A DNA stretch of 64,000 nucleotides from Branchipolynoe longqiensis (lineage: Eukaryota > Annelida > Polychaeta > Phyllodocida > Polynoidae). Shown in pieces: positions 23,424 to 36,075 of this stretch. A program made the translations under genes and the position numbers. The DNA is taken from NCBI GenBank assembly GCA_030323885.1, contig CM059189.1:49387661-49451660 (forward strand), in the 5' to 3' direction. The notes under the pieces were generated by a model. That model made no database searches and was not told where the DNA came from. It saw only the letters and a program-made list of their open reading frames with translations. The stretch's first letter is position 1; every line of letters starts with the position of its first letter.

Positions 23424-23800
23424 GAGGCGAGGCGAGGCGCGGGGCAGGACGGAGGGCGGGAGTAGGCGGGCGGTCGGGCGTGGCTGGGCTGGGCTGGGCT
23501 GGGCTGGGCTGGGCTGGGCTGGGCTGGCTGCGGGCTGGGCTGGGCTGGGCTGGGCTTGGCTGGGCTGGGCTGGGCTGGGCGAGCGGGGCGGGGGGCGGGG
23601 CGGGGCGGAGCGGGGCGAGCGGGGCGGAGCGGGGCGGGCGGAGCGGGCGGAGGGGAGCGGGGCGGAGCGGGGCGGAGCGGGGCGGAGTGGAGCGGGGCGG
23701 AGCGGGGCGGAGCGGGGCGGAGCGGGGCGGGGCGGAGAGGGGCGGACACTGGCGAGGCGAAGCGAGGCGGGGAGGGGCGGGGCGGGTTGGGCCGGGGCTC
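23424..23800. repeat. GGGCT and GGGGCGGAGC arrays
   Basis: A pentamer gggct array (about 23487-23578) passes into a decamer ggggcggagc array (about 23579-23740). Extremely G-rich on the plus strand. Confidence 0.95.
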
Positions 23801-23842
23801 CCTCTTACCATATAATAATAGCCTTACAAGCGAAAAGCTGAT

Positions 23843-23897
23843 GAATCCGGCTTACCGTGCAATCCGGCGTACCGTGCAATCCGGCGTACCGTGCAAT
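23843..23897. repeat. 17-bp triplication
   Basis: Three copies of aatccggcgtaccgtgc. Confidence 0.9.
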
Positions 23898-23932
23898 ATG
23901 CACCCGGTCGACGTTTTCTCAATAATTCACCA

Positions 23933-24241
23933 CCTAACTTACACTTATGTTGCGTACAACTAACTGCATGCTAACTAATAGGGTCAGGTCGCCACCTAAC
24001 TTACACACACATCGCATACAACTAACTGCATGCTAACTAATAAGGTCAGGTCGCCACCTAACTTACACACACGTTGCGTACAACTAACTGCATGCTAACT
24101 AATAAGGTCAGGTCGCCGCCTAACTTACACACACGTTGCGTACAACTAACTGCATGCTAACTAATAAGGTCAGGTCGCCGCCTAACTTACACACACGTTG
24201 CGTACAACTAACTGCATGCTAACTAATAGGGTCAGGTCGCC
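23933..24241. repeat. 62-bp minisatellite, five copies
   Basis: Unit containing aacttacacacacgttgcgt, acaactaactgcatgctaac and aggtcaggtcgcc. Copies are nearly identical. Confidence 0.95.
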
Positions 24242-24529
24242 GAATAAAAATCAACCACCCAAGCGAAAGCCGCCGCTTTTGTGACGATGATTTTTTTTGT
24301 CGCTTTGATAAGCAACGAAGTGACACTCTGGAACAAGATCAAATATAGATTATACGTCGCGGGAGGAACTATCGCAGCATCACTCACGGACACTCTCTAA
24401 AGTGGCTGGCGGAAAAGCTGGGAGATAAAGCCTCGAAGCGCCACCCTCACTCTCCAAGCGCAGACCCGCCTCTGGAGGATAGGTCTGCCTGCAGCACTGG
24501 ACAGCAAGGCTTCATTCACCCATGGTTGA

Positions 24530-24844
24530 TAGGTTGGCTGTTGGAGTTTTACGTCCTGGCAACATCTAAGGTCATATCAGGATTGGTACTGACTTGTGAC
24601 AGTGCGCACTCATGGCGACTTGATAGTGCTTCCCCAACTGGGAAATCAGGCCACTGGCACCATGACCCAATATCCCACTTAGTCATATTATCCTGACACT
24701 GAGCTAACCAGTCCTTGACCTATCCTATTAATGCCAAGCGCCTGGCTAGGAAGCGACAAGCATCAATTTTGTAAGTCATTGAATTGAACTCGCGATCTCC
24801 CGCACGGGAGGCCTGTGCTCTACCGCTTCGGCCACGGCGCCCGG
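24530..24844 (-). mobile_element. SINE-A, full length, head type 1
   Basis: ttggagttttacgtcctggc through the body to ctctaccgcttcggccacgg and cgcccggt. Confidence 0.93.
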
Positions 24845-24884
24845 TATGAACCGCTTGGTGCATCACTGATGGCGATACTTCATT

Positions 24885-25065
24885 TAAAGGTGCGTGGTTC
24901 GATGCTTTTGAGTTTCTGTAATTGTTCTGAGATAAATATATTGAATTGATTGTTATACTTTACATTACTTTAGTTTTAAGTAACTTTTATTTTAAATGGC
25001 AATGCCTTGTGATATTTGAAGTGCAAAAAGGTCAAATTAGTTTTAGGAAGCATGCCACAACTCTG
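24885..25065 (+). mobile_element. AT-rich TIR element (family T), copy 5, right half lost
   Basis: Left end ggttcgatgcttttgag, then aagtaacttttattttaaat, gatatttgaagtgca and gcatgccacaactctgg. It stops there and the 39-bp array follows. Confidence 0.75.
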
Positions 25066-25074
25066 GTTAGATGT

Positions 25075-25868
25075 CATGTGACTACATGACATCACACTCA
25101 CAGTACATTACATCACACCCAGTCTGTCAGTTGTCATGTAAGTACATGATATCTCACCCAGTCTGTCAGTTGTCATGAGAGTACATGACATCACACCCAG
25201 TATGGCAGTTGCCATGTGAACACATGACATCACACCTAGTCTGGCAATTGTCATGTGAGTACATGACATCACACCCAGTCTGTCAGTTGTCATGTGAGTA
25301 CATGACATCACACCCAGTCTGTCAGTTGTCATGTGAGTACATGACATCACACCCAGTCTGTCAGTTGTCATGTGAACAAATGAGAGCACACGCACAGTAT
25401 ATGATATCACACCCACAGGACATGACATCACACTCACATTACATTACATCACACCCAGTCTGTCAGTTGTCATGTGAACACATGACATCACGCCCAGTCT
25501 GTCAGTTGTCATGTGAACACATGACATCACGCACTCAGTCTGTCAGTTGTCATGTGAATACATGACATCACACCCAGTCTGTCAGTTGTCATGTGAACAC
25601 ATTACATCACACTCACAGTACATGACATCACACCGACAGTCTGTCACTTATCATGTGAGTACATGACATCACACACAGACTTCGAGTTGTGTCATGTGGG
25701 TACATTACGTCACATGCAGTCTGGAGTGGGTCATGTGAGTACATTACATCACATGCAGCCTCAGTTGGGTCATGAGAGAAAATGACATCACACCCAGTCT
25801 GAGTTGGGTCATGTGAGTCCATAACAACACACCCCGCCTGAGTTGGGTCATGTGAGTACATTACATCC
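25075..25868. repeat. 39-bp minisatellite, about 18-20 copies
   Basis: Unit catgacatcacacccagtct then gtcagttgtcatgtgagta. Right-hand copies are diverged (gagttgggtcatgtgag). Two or three degenerate units reappear at 26027-26115 after about 160 bp of other sequence. Confidence 0.93.
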
Positions 25869-26129
25869 AGACACGAGCAGAGAAGTAAAACAAATTAGCT
25901 GATTGTGGGCGTATGCCTTAAAACTCGCCCCAAATCTTTTCTCCTCGGGTTTACACGCGTCTCGTGAACAGCCGAGGAAGCATTTAATTGGCGGAAATCA
26001 GCCAATTGGCTGGAAATGCTCATGCCTGTACATCACACCCCACCTGAGTTGGCTCATGTGAGTCCATGACATCACACCCCGTCTGCGTTGGGTAATGTGT
26101 GAGTACATGACATGACGCCGTTCACGAGG

Positions 26130-26520
26130 AGGCTTGTGCTCTGAGTACATCGTGTGATGCCACCATATTACAATGAGCAGCTCCCATTGACCCTCACCAC
26201 ACAAACAGGAACAAGCGATCGGACACCACCAGGGTGGACATTCTGTAGTCACAGTACGATTACTAACTTACTACTTAGACGGCTTAGCAACCATCGAACA
26301 TGTCGGCTTCACAGATTGAAAAGAAATTGCAAGAGTTGATGTAAATTCTTCAAAATGGTCCTGATAGGCATAGAAATGAAATAGATATATTATGTGGTGT
26401 ATAAAGGTTTATGCGAATATTATTGCCAATGTAATATAAGCTCCCCTTATTACCCTGCATGTGAGATTGGGCGGAAGCATACAGCTAGAGCGACTTGGAG
26501 TGCATGAATCACTGTAACCT
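26130..26520. other. Unassigned sequence
   Basis: No gene or repeat recognised. Confidence 0.4.
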
Positions 26521-26536
26521 CTCGCACTGCCAGCCG

Positions 26537-26634
26537 CAGTCTGGGTATCTACTTCTCAGCTCCGCTCTGGGTATCTACTTCTCAGCTCCGCTCTGGGTAT
26601 CTACTTCTCAGCTCCGCTCTGGATATCTACTTCT
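26537..26634. repeat. 26-bp minisatellite, four copies
   Basis: ctgggtatctacttctcagc then tccgct, repeated. Confidence 0.93.
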
Positions 26635-26754
26635 CACCCCCACTCTTGCCAGAAATTTACTTTTGAGTCAAAATAAACAGTGGTGTTTTGTGTAGCAGTC
26701 AGAGCTTAGGTCTCTCCAAACAAATTACTATCGCCTTTTTCTCTTATTGGAATG

Positions 26755-26890
26755 ATCAATGATATATATCATATACATGATATATATATGATATATATGA
26801 TATATATCTTAGTATATATCATATATATCATATATACCATTTATACTCTACATACAACACACATCACATATCACATATCATATATCATAT
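26755..26890. repeat. AT/GATA-type microsatellite
   Basis: gatatatatcatata-type sequence immediately upstream of a SINE-B head. Confidence 0.85.
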
Positions 26891-26891
26891 G

Positions 26892-27175
26892 TGGTGTCCT
26901 CTGTGGGATAGTGGTAAGAGTGTCTGACTTTTTTTCTAGGTTGGACTCCTAATCTGAAGGTTGGTGGTTCAATTCCCCGTGCCCCTGACCTCTGCCACTT
27001 TGGATTTCCACCGCTGTGTATGACTTACAGCATCATCAAAGGCCAGTTGCTCTCATACCATGTCTATGTGGTGTGGAAGGTTAACAATCCCTTGGGCCGG
27101 TAAAAGTGTAGGCTCGGGCTTTCTATCGACAAACTGTCTAATGGTGAAAACAAGTCTATTCAGACTTATCCAGAG
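26892..27175 (+). mobile_element. SINE-B, copy 1 (tRNA-derived)
   Basis: The head contains ctctgtgggatagtggtaag (A-box region) and ggtggttcaattcccc (B-box), with a long variable region as in type II tRNAs. The body contains tggatttccaccgctgtgta, ctctcataccatgtctatgt and gctttctatcgac. Confidence 0.88.
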
Positions 27176-27523
27176 TTCAGGCGCAAATCCCCGTAAACAC
27201 CATTAAAAAAATCGAGATAAACATTGGAATCGCACCTTCCAAAAAGTCACTTTTTCTATATTTCTAATTTGTTGTTCATTCCTCCATAACCAGTTCTTCA
27301 CAACCAATGTGGAATTAGAGGCAATTAAAATGACTTTCAGGTAAATTAAATCAATTTCAAGTCAATTTTTGGATTGGCGTTTACGTGGTTTTTCACATGA
27401 ATTCTTCATATATACATATATGCTGAATTGCTATCCGTGGCTGCGCCCATTTTTTTTTGGTCCATTAGTTGTTTAAGCAGGGGAAATTTCAGTCATAGAC
27501 GACTGGTCTTCCTCATTCCACTG

Positions 27524-27762
27524 CTGGTCGATAGAAAGCCCTAGCCTACACTTTTACCGACCCAAGGGATTTTTAACCTCCCACATCACATAGACATGGT
27601 ATGAGAGCAACCGGCCTTTGATGACGCTGTAAGTTATACACAGCGGTGGAAATCCAAATTGGCAGAGCTGGGGGCACAGGGAATCGAACCGCCGACCCTC
27701 AGATTAGTAGTCTGACCTAGAAAAAAGTCAGACACTCTAACCACTCCGCCACAGAGAACGCC
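27524..27762 (-). mobile_element. SINE-B, copy 2
   Basis: Complement of copy 1: gtcgatagaaagccctagcc to ccactccgccacagagaac. It faces copy 1 tail to tail about 350 bp away. Confidence 0.88.
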
Positions 27763-29198
27763 CATCGGTGTGAAGTGCGTGTGCGTGTGCGTGCGCATGC
27801 GGATTCCCTACTTCCGGTGTAGGCCTGTACCAGGCGCCACCTGCCGGCTTGGCGTGCAGCTGGAGTCAGAGGGCTGAGAGGGTCCTGGTGCCAGCGCAAT
27901 GAAAGGATAAGGACTGCGGTCAAAGGGTGTGCGGCTTTTACATTACGCACCTCCCCCCTCCCCTGATCACGTTAAGAGGTCCATTTCAGACATGCCAGCG
28001 CACAATTCGATTATGACGCCGGCGTGCGGCGGGGCGCGCCGGTCAGATTAAAGGGTCCCCTTCACGGATAGCTTCATAGGAGAAACAGCGCGACAAAGAA
28101 GAAGAGTGCAACAGGCACGTTTCGACTCGCTCGAGTGCATTTGATCTCGTCCCAGCGCGTTTGAACTCGTTTAGCGCTCATCCTGGCTCAGCGGAAATGA
28201 ACCTACCTCTTCTGGTGTTCGCGGGAGCTCAGTGAGCCAGACTAGCGAGCAGTGTGATTCCAACTGCGCATGCGCTCAAAACGGTGTTCAAAGCAAAACA
28301 AATGCATGTGTCCATTGGTTTTACCTAAACGAATGAATATATTTAGTACACAGCTGTCCAAAATTAAGCATTTTGAGTAGGTAAACATCTAAAAGCTTAA
28401 ATTACACAATATCAGTAGGTAAATAATGGGAGAATCATCACGCAACCGTAGCGTCAACAAAGTACAGTGGTGCACCCTCTGCCTGGAAAAGGCCAGCGGA
28501 CCAGGCGAGAGCCCCACTGACATTTTTTGATGCAGTAGTAGTAGTTTCTTATTCAGACATAATCACACCCTTTAGATATGTTTGGTACAGATTAAAGCGC
28601 TTTAAGGATATCTAAAATTTAGTATTCTTTCACCGGTGTTTAAATTAAACAATATCAGTCGTTACAGAATGGGAGAATAACCATGCAACCGTATGCCCAA
28701 TATGGCACAGTGGTGACCGGTTTCTCTTTGTTTCGTTGCTGCCGACCCTTCTTGCTAACTTTGTTTGGCACGTCATATACTTGTAACAGGAAATGAAGCT
28801 GCGACCCTTCAATGTAACTGCACATAGCAAGGAAATCTCGCGAGTCTAGACCGATGTTGTCTGACTCGTGTCGTGGCTTTTGGGACATTGTCAAATGAGA
28901 CTAAAACCTCGCTTTGAAAACCTGTGAACACCTGCCCCTGGTTGGTTAGTGATGGAGGTTGCTGAAGAGAGGTAGCTGTGGACGAACTCGCGTCTCCCGG
29001 GTTAAGACTCGCCCTCAGGCTTTTAGCAGCGAAAAGGCAGATTATTGAACGGACAGAAGCTCTCAGCGCGTCAGCTTATAAGGGCACTCTACTAGTTCTA
29101 GTCAGAGTTCCAGTTAGATTAGTCCCTGAAAAATTAAAGAAAAAGGTCGACACCAAAATCCTCTGTGGACTGGACCTTCTTCTCTAAGGCACGTGTGG
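27763..29198. other. Mostly unassigned; two related segments of about 80 bp
   Basis: 28397-28475 and 28639-28717 are similar (aaatta.acaatatcagt, atgggagaat, catgcaaccgta, acagtggtg). A minus ORF at 28655-28894 (79 residues, with FLAMCSYIEG and LHFLLQVYDV) overlaps the second; I do not recognise it. Near 28.2 kb the sequence is CpG-richer. Nothing else was identified. Confidence 0.45.
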
Positions 29199-29503
29199 GT
29201 GTTGTTGTTTTACGTCCTAGCAAGATCTAAGGTCATATCAGGACGGGTACAGGACGGGCAGTCTTGATGACTTTATTGTGCTGCCTCACTGGGAAATCAG
29301 GCTGCCGGCACCATGAATCAACATCACACTCAGTTACATTATCCTGACACTGAGTTAACCAGTCCTTGCCCTATCCTAATAAAGCTAGTACAGTGACAAG
29401 TACACATTTCATGACTCATTTGTTTGACTCGGCTGGGACTCGAACTCCCGACCCTCCGCAACGGAAGCCTGCGCTCTGGCGATTCGGAGACTGCGTCCTG
29501 GGT
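29199..29503 (-). mobile_element. SINE-A, full length, head type 1
   Basis: gttttacgtcctagcaagat through the body to a decayed head (gctctggcgattcgg). The 23-bp array starts about 30 bp beyond the head. Confidence 0.9.
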
Positions 29504-29534
29504 GCCCCAATAGGGTGCACCCCCACCCGCACTA

Positions 29535-32500
29535 CTCCGCTTCGCCACTACACTGGGCACACAACGACCACAACACTGGGCACATTGTCACCACTACACT
29601 GGGCGCACTACCACCACTACACTGGGCACACTGCCACCACTACACTGGGCACACTGCCACCACTACACTGGGCGCACTCTGCCGCCACTACACTGGGCAC
29701 ACTACCACCACTACACTGGGCACACTACCACCACTACGCTGGGTGTACTGTCACCACTACATTGGGCACTCTGCCACCACTACACTGGGCACACTACCAC
29801 CACTACACTGGGCACACTACCACCACTACAGTGGGTGCACTACCACCACTACACTGGGCGCACTCTGCCGCCACTACACTGGGTGTACTGTCACCACTAC
29901 ACTGGACACTCTACCACCACGACACTGGGCACACTACCACCACTACGTGGGGTGCACTCTGCTGCCACTACACTGGGCGCACTACCACCACTACACTGGG
30001 CACACTACCACCACTACACTGGGCACACTACCAGCACTACAGTGGGCGCACTACAACCACTACACTGGGCACACTACCACCACTACACTGGGCGCACTAC
30101 CACCACTACACTGGGCACACTACCACCACTACCCTGGGCACACTACCAGCACTACACTTGGCACACTACCATCACTACAGTGGGTGCACTACCACCACTA
30201 CACTGGGCACAGTACCACCACCACACTGGGCGCACTACCACCACTACATTGGACACTCTACCACCACTACACTGGGCACACTACCACCACTACACTGGGC
30301 ACTCTACCACCACTACACTGGGCACACTACCGCCACTACACTGGGCATACTACCACCCGTACACTGGGCACACTGCCACCACTACACTGGGTGCACTGCC
30401 ACCACTGCACTGGGCACACTACCACCCCTACTGGGCATACTACCAACACTACACTTGACACACCACCACTACACTGGACACACCACCACTACACTGGGCA
30501 CACTACCACCACTACACTGGGCACACTACCACCACTACACTGGGTGCTCTACCACCACTACACTGGACACACTACCCCCCTACAGTGGGCACACTACCAC
30601 CACTACACTGGGCACACTGCCACCACTACACTGGGCGCACTCTGCCCCCACTACACTGGGCAGAATTCCACCACTACACTGGGCACACTACCACCAGTAC
30701 CCTGGGCGCACTACAACAACTACACTGGACACACTACCCCCCTACACTGGGCACACTACCACCACTACACTGGGCACACTGCCACCGCTACACTGGGCGC
30801 AGTCTGCCGCCACTACACTCGGCAAACTACCACCACTACACTGGGCACACTACCACCACTACACTGGGTGCACTCTCACCACTACACTGGGCACTCAAGC
30901 AGCACTACACTGGGCACACTAGTACCACTACACTGGGCACACTACCACCACTACACTGGTTGCACTCTCACCACTACGCTGGGTGCACTCTCACCACTAC
31001 ACTGGGCACACTACCACCAGTACACTGGGCGCACTACCACCAGTACACTGGGTGCACTGTCACCATTATACTGGGCCCTCTACCACCACTACACTGGGTG
31101 CACTACCACCACTGCACTGGGTGCACAACAACCACTAAACTGGACACACTACCCGCCTACACTGGGCACACTACCACCACTACACTGGGCACACTACCAC
31201 CACTACACTGGGCGCACTCTGCCACCACTACACTGGGCGCACTCTGCCACCACTACACTGGGTGCACTACCACCACTACACTGGGCGCACTACCCCCTAT
31301 ACTGGGCACACTACCACCACTACACTGGGCACTCTACCAACAATACACTGGGCACACTACCACCACTACACTGGGTGCACTAACACCACTACACTGGGCA
31401 CACTACCACCACTACGCTGGGCGCAGTCTAGCACCACTACACTGGGCGCATGAGCACCACTGCACTGGGCGCACTACCACCACTACATTGGGCACACTAC
31501 CACCACTACACTGGGCACACTACCACCACTACACTTGGTGCACTCTGCCACCACTACACTGGGCGCACTACCCTCTATACTGGGCACACTACCACCACTA
31601 CACTGGACACTCTACCAACAATACACTGGGCACAATACCACCACTACACTGGGTGCACTAACACCACTACACTGGGAACACTACCAGCACTACGCTGGGC
31701 GCAGTCTAGCACCATTACACTGGGCGCACTAGCACCACTGCACTGAGCGCACTACCACCACTACATTGGGCACACTACCACCACTACACTGGGCACACTA
31801 CCACCACTACACTGGGCACTCTACCAACACTACAATGGGCACACTACAACCACTACACTTGGTGCACTACCACCACTACACTGGGCACACTAATACAACT
31901 AGAGTGGGCGCACTACCACCACTACACTGGACACTCTACCACCACTACACTGGGTGCACTGCCAGCACTACACTTGACACTCTACCACCGCTACACTGAA
32001 CACATTACCCCCACTACACTGTGCACACTGCCACCACCACACTGGGCACATTACCACCACGACACTGCCCACACTGCCACCACTACACTGGGCACACTGC
32101 CACCACTACACTGGCCACACTACCACCACTACACTGGCCACTCTACCACCACTACACGGGGCACACTACCACCACTACACTGGGCACTCTACCAACAATA
32201 CACTGGGCAGACTACCCCACTTCACTGGGCATACAGCCACCAATACACTGGACACTCTACCACCACTACACTGGGCACACTAACACTACTACACTGGGGA
32301 CACTACCACCACTACACTGGATATACTACCACCACTACACTGGCCACACTGCCACCACTACACTGGGCGCACTACCACCACTACACTGGGCGCACTACCA
32401 CCACTACACTGGACACACTACCCCCCTAAACTGGGCACACTACCACCAATACACTGGGCACACTGCCACCACTACACTGGGCGCACTCTACCACCACTAC

Positions 32501-33254
32501 ACTGGGAACACTACCACCTACCACCACTACACTGGGCACACTATCACAACTACACTGGGTGCACTACCACCACTACAGTGGGCGCACTTCCACCACTACA
32601 CTGGGCACACTACCACCACTACACTGGGAACTCTACCAACACTACACTGGACACACTGCCACGACTACACTGGGCACACTGCCACGACTACACTGGGCAC
32701 ACTGCCACCACTACACTGGGTACACTGCCACCACTAGACTGGGCACTCTACTACCACTACACTGGGCACTCTACCACCACTACACTGGGCACACTACCAC
32801 CACTACACTGGGCACACTACCCCCCTACACTGGGCACACTGCGACCACTACACTGGGCACACTACCACCACTACCCTGGGCACACCGCCCACTTTACACT
32901 GGGCAGACTACCACCACTACACTGGGCATACTACTACCACTACACTGGGTGCACTACCACCACTACACTGGGCAGACTACCACCACTACACTGGGCATAC
33001 TACCACCACTACACTGGGTGAACTACCACCGCTACACTGGGTGCACTACCACCACTACACTGAGCACACTAACACGACTACACTGCGTGCACTAACACCA
33101 CTACACTGGATGCACTAACATCACTACACTGGGCGCACTACCACTACTACACTGGGTGCACTAACACCACTACACTGGGTTCACTACCACCACTACACTG
33201 GGCGCACTAACACCACTACACTGGGCACACTACCACCGCTACACTGGGCGCACT
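29535..33254. repeat. 23-bp minisatellite, 3.7 kb, about 160 copies
   Basis: Unit cacactaccaccactacact then ggg, with local variants (ggcgcactctgccgcc, ctctaccaacaataca). Variant order repeats at larger scale: the series around 31257-31470 recurs at 31530-31745. It stays open over long stretches and gives spurious 200-620-residue Thr/His/Leu ORFs. Confidence 0.97.
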
Positions 33255-33464
33255 GGGACCCTTTGTGAAGGTGAGACCAGGCGTCCGTTGCTGTCAGATG
33301 CCATCGATTCTCAAACACTTAGCGGCTTTTTGCCTTCCTCTCTGTGTTTGCGCCTCATACCACAGCGCCACGCCAACTGAGCTGGAAACGCAGCTCCAGG
33401 CGGGGGGGGGGGGGGTGGAGAGGCAGGAAGAACCAGACCCCTCCCACCCTCACCCCACCAAACG

Positions 33465-33796
33465 GGATGGCCAAATCAGTGAAGCATCCGTCTCCCGTTT
33501 TGGTAGATCGTGGGATTCATAACCACGAGGTTCAAACTCTGGTCGAGTCAAACCAATGACTTCAAACTTGATACGTGTCACTTCTTAACCAGGTGCAAGG
33601 TATTATTAACAGAGGGAAAGGACTGGTTGGCTCAGTGTCAGGATAATGTGACTGTGTGGGATATCAGGTCACGGTGTTGGCGGTGTGGTCTCCCAGTTGG
33701 GCAGGTTGCCATGAGTGCGCACTGTCACAAGTCAGTACCCATCCTGATATGACGTTAGATGTTGTCAGGATGTAAAACTCCAATAGCCTACCAACC
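33465..33796 (+). mobile_element. SINE-A, full length, head type 2
   Basis: Head gggatggccaaatcagtgaa and aaactctggtcgagtc, full body, 3' module, tail ctaccaacc. Confidence 0.9.
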
Positions 33797-33937
33797 CTCT
33801 CTCACTACCCGACGTGGCCATGGTGGAGCGGGGTGCTAGGGTTAGGGGTCACGTGGTCTTCCGTCTAGTGCCTCTAGTGTAGATAGCAATGAAAAGCATT
33901 GGATGTACCCCTCCCCTCCCAACCCCCGACTTTGGTT

Positions 33938-34245
33938 AGTTGATTGTTGTAGTTTTACATCTTGGCAACATCTAAGGTCATATCAGGATGCATACTTTCT
34001 TGTGACAGTGCAAACTCATGGCAACTGTTTAGTGCTGCCCGACTGGAAGACCAGGCCGCTAACACCATGACCCACTCAGTCACATTATCCTGACACTGAG
34101 CCAACCAGTTCTTGCTCTATCCTAATAATGCTGAGTGCCTGGCTAGGACGCAACAAGTATAAATTTTTTAGTCATTGGTTTGACTCGACCAGGGTTCGAA
34201 CCCGTGTATTAGAATGCCACGATCTACCAAGACGCATCTGTGTCC
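33938..34245 (-). mobile_element. SINE-A, with altered head
   Basis: Normal 3' module and body; after ggttcgaacccgtgtatt the head is diverged (acgatctaccaagacgc then cctgagctacc). Confidence 0.85.
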
Positions 34246-34380
34246 TGAGCTACCTTGGATAGCCCATTCCCACACTCAGTGTCGAATTTGTCGTCAGCAA
34301 ATGACATTCAGACGTAGCTTCCCGTGCGAATTGTGTGTATTCCATCAGGCTGAAAGTCGTCTGCGGTCTTCAAGGGTTGT

Positions 34381-34497
34381 CCAAGTATACATATACATAT
34401 ATATATACACATAGATACATATATATACACATATACATACATATACATATACACATAGAACGCCTACATATACACACATACACACATATATATATAT
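34381..34497. repeat. AT/CA microsatellite, left flank of TIR element
   Basis: acatatacatatatatac-type sequence, including cgcctacatatacacacata, which recurs on the other side of the TIR element (about 35796). Confidence 0.85.
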
Positions 34498-35731
34498 GGG
34501 TCACTCTCCTGAAAACTGGCCAAGTGTCACATGGAGAGTTAAAATCTAATATTTGAATTCTTTTACATTTTTCGGGTTTTACATCTATGTAAAATATAAA
34601 TTGATGAGATACAAAATTAAGGTGTAGTCCATGATTAAGCTCTGTCTTATGGCAGTATAACATGTGTATCACACGTGTAACACATGTTTAGGACACCACA
34701 CAGTCTGCATAATAAAAATCTAATCAGAATTAAATAATATCATACTTAGAAGAATATTAATCATTGCATAATATACAGAAATATGTAGTGCTTATATTGA
34801 TAAAAAAAAGTAATTCCCAGCCATGCTTTATTCACTGAATAATTAGTGTACAATATTTGTGTGGCATCCAGACACCACTGGGTACACAATGTGACGGAAA
34901 TTTGTAATGTTATTTCTGAAGACATCAAATCTTCTTTTTTTTTTAAATTTAAGCATGCATACATTTTAATAAATACTTCCTTTTTGATTTGGGAACTGTT
35001 TTGTTTGATATATCAATGCAATACAAGATGTTAAGGCCCTGTCACATTACGGCGTATGGCGGGAGCGTATTGAAAACCTACGTAGGTCCTGCACGTGCCG
35101 GCCTATGATGACATTTGGTGACCTTTCGGGTGGTTTTGAGCGTATGTGGAACCTACGAGGAGCGTACGAGGAGCGTATGAGGAGCGTATGGGAGCGTGCT
35201 GTGACATTTTTTGACAGTATGGGCCATACGCCCTCATAGGTCGAGTTTTTTTTGAGCATGCAAAAAAAAATGTGGACGGACGGATTTATGAAAGCGTATG
35301 GCGGCGTATGCCTCATACGCTTCACATACGCCGGCATCTGGGCATCTGGTGGCGTATGAGTAGCGTATGAGTAGCGTATGCGTAGCGTATGAGTAGCGTA
35401 TACGGCGTATGCCGACGTATATGACGTAACGCGCTTACGCCGCCATACGCTCCCGCAAAAAACCCTAATGTGACAGCCCCTTAAATAAGGATTTAACCAC
35501 TTCCCATATGTCATGTTACAAATGGCTGACTGCAAAATGGGTGGTTTTGGTACAAAAACACTTCATAACTAAAAGGACCAAAGTTGCACACAGTTTATTT
35601 TAATTTCCCTTATTTCTTTCATCAAATCTGAACATGAATATGAAAGGCATAAGGACAAATATAAGTAGGAAGCTTTGTATTGATGTTTTAAAATCCCATC
35701 CCATGCTGACCAGTTTTCAGGAGAGTGACCC
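34498..35731. mobile_element. TIR element ('family G') with nested MITE
   Basis: TIRs of about 25 bp beginning GGGTCACTCTCCTGAAAACT and ending CCAGTTTTCAGGAGAGTGAC plus CC. It sits in TA-rich microsatellite DNA, so a TA target is likely. Total 1,234 bp, or about 785 bp without the family K element nested at 35035-35480. No transposase ORF found. Confidence 0.85.
35035..35480. mobile_element. TTAA-flanked MITE (family K), copy 2, nested
   Basis: 446 bp, flanked by TTAA at 35031-35034 and 35481-35484, nearly identical to the copy at 6056. Differences include one gggagcgtat unit fewer and a small duplication (ggcatct). It is inserted in the family G element. Confidence 0.88.
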
Positions 35732-35825
35732 TATACATATATATACACAATACACACACATATATATATATATATACATATACACATACAGGGCCTACAT
35801 ATACACACATATATACATATACACT
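35732..35825. repeat. AT/CA microsatellite, right flank of TIR element
   Basis: tatacatatatatacaca-type sequence with gggcctacatatacacaca, matching the left flank. Confidence 0.85.
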
Positions 35826-35901
35826 GCGAGCACTGAACGGGCCAAATATTAGCAGGACAACCATTGACTAATATTCACGCGCAGCGATAACCGTGATAAT
35901 A

Positions 35902-36075
35902 TGGTGGTCTGCACTGACCTCTCAGGCAAGGAGCCGCATAGACAGGTAGGCGTGGGTTGTGTGTTGATATCAGGGAGCCTAGGTGGTGTAATGGTTAGCA
36001 CACTGGCCCGGAATGCAAAGAGATGTGGGTTCGAGTCCCGCTCTAGGTGCAATATTTCCCATTTTCATCACCCCC
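35902..36075 (+). mobile_element. SINE-C, copy 1 (tRNA-like)
   Basis: gcctaggtggtgtaatggtt (A-box region) and gggttcgagtcccgctctag (B-box and acceptor side). The leader has tctgcactgacctctcaggc and gccgcatagacaggtagg. The tRNA-like part folds only partly (acceptor and T stems are visible), so it is scored as a SINE and not a tRNA gene. Confidence 0.8.

Noticed and set aside
29366..33095. Long Thr/His ORFs of 200-622 residues in three frames
   Set aside because: Produced by the 23-bp minisatellite; overlapping frames all open, no start context and no domain.
35970..36060. Functional tRNA gene
   Set aside because: A- and B-box-like motifs are present, but the anticodon arm does not fold properly and three copies share long non-tRNA flanks, so it is a SINE.
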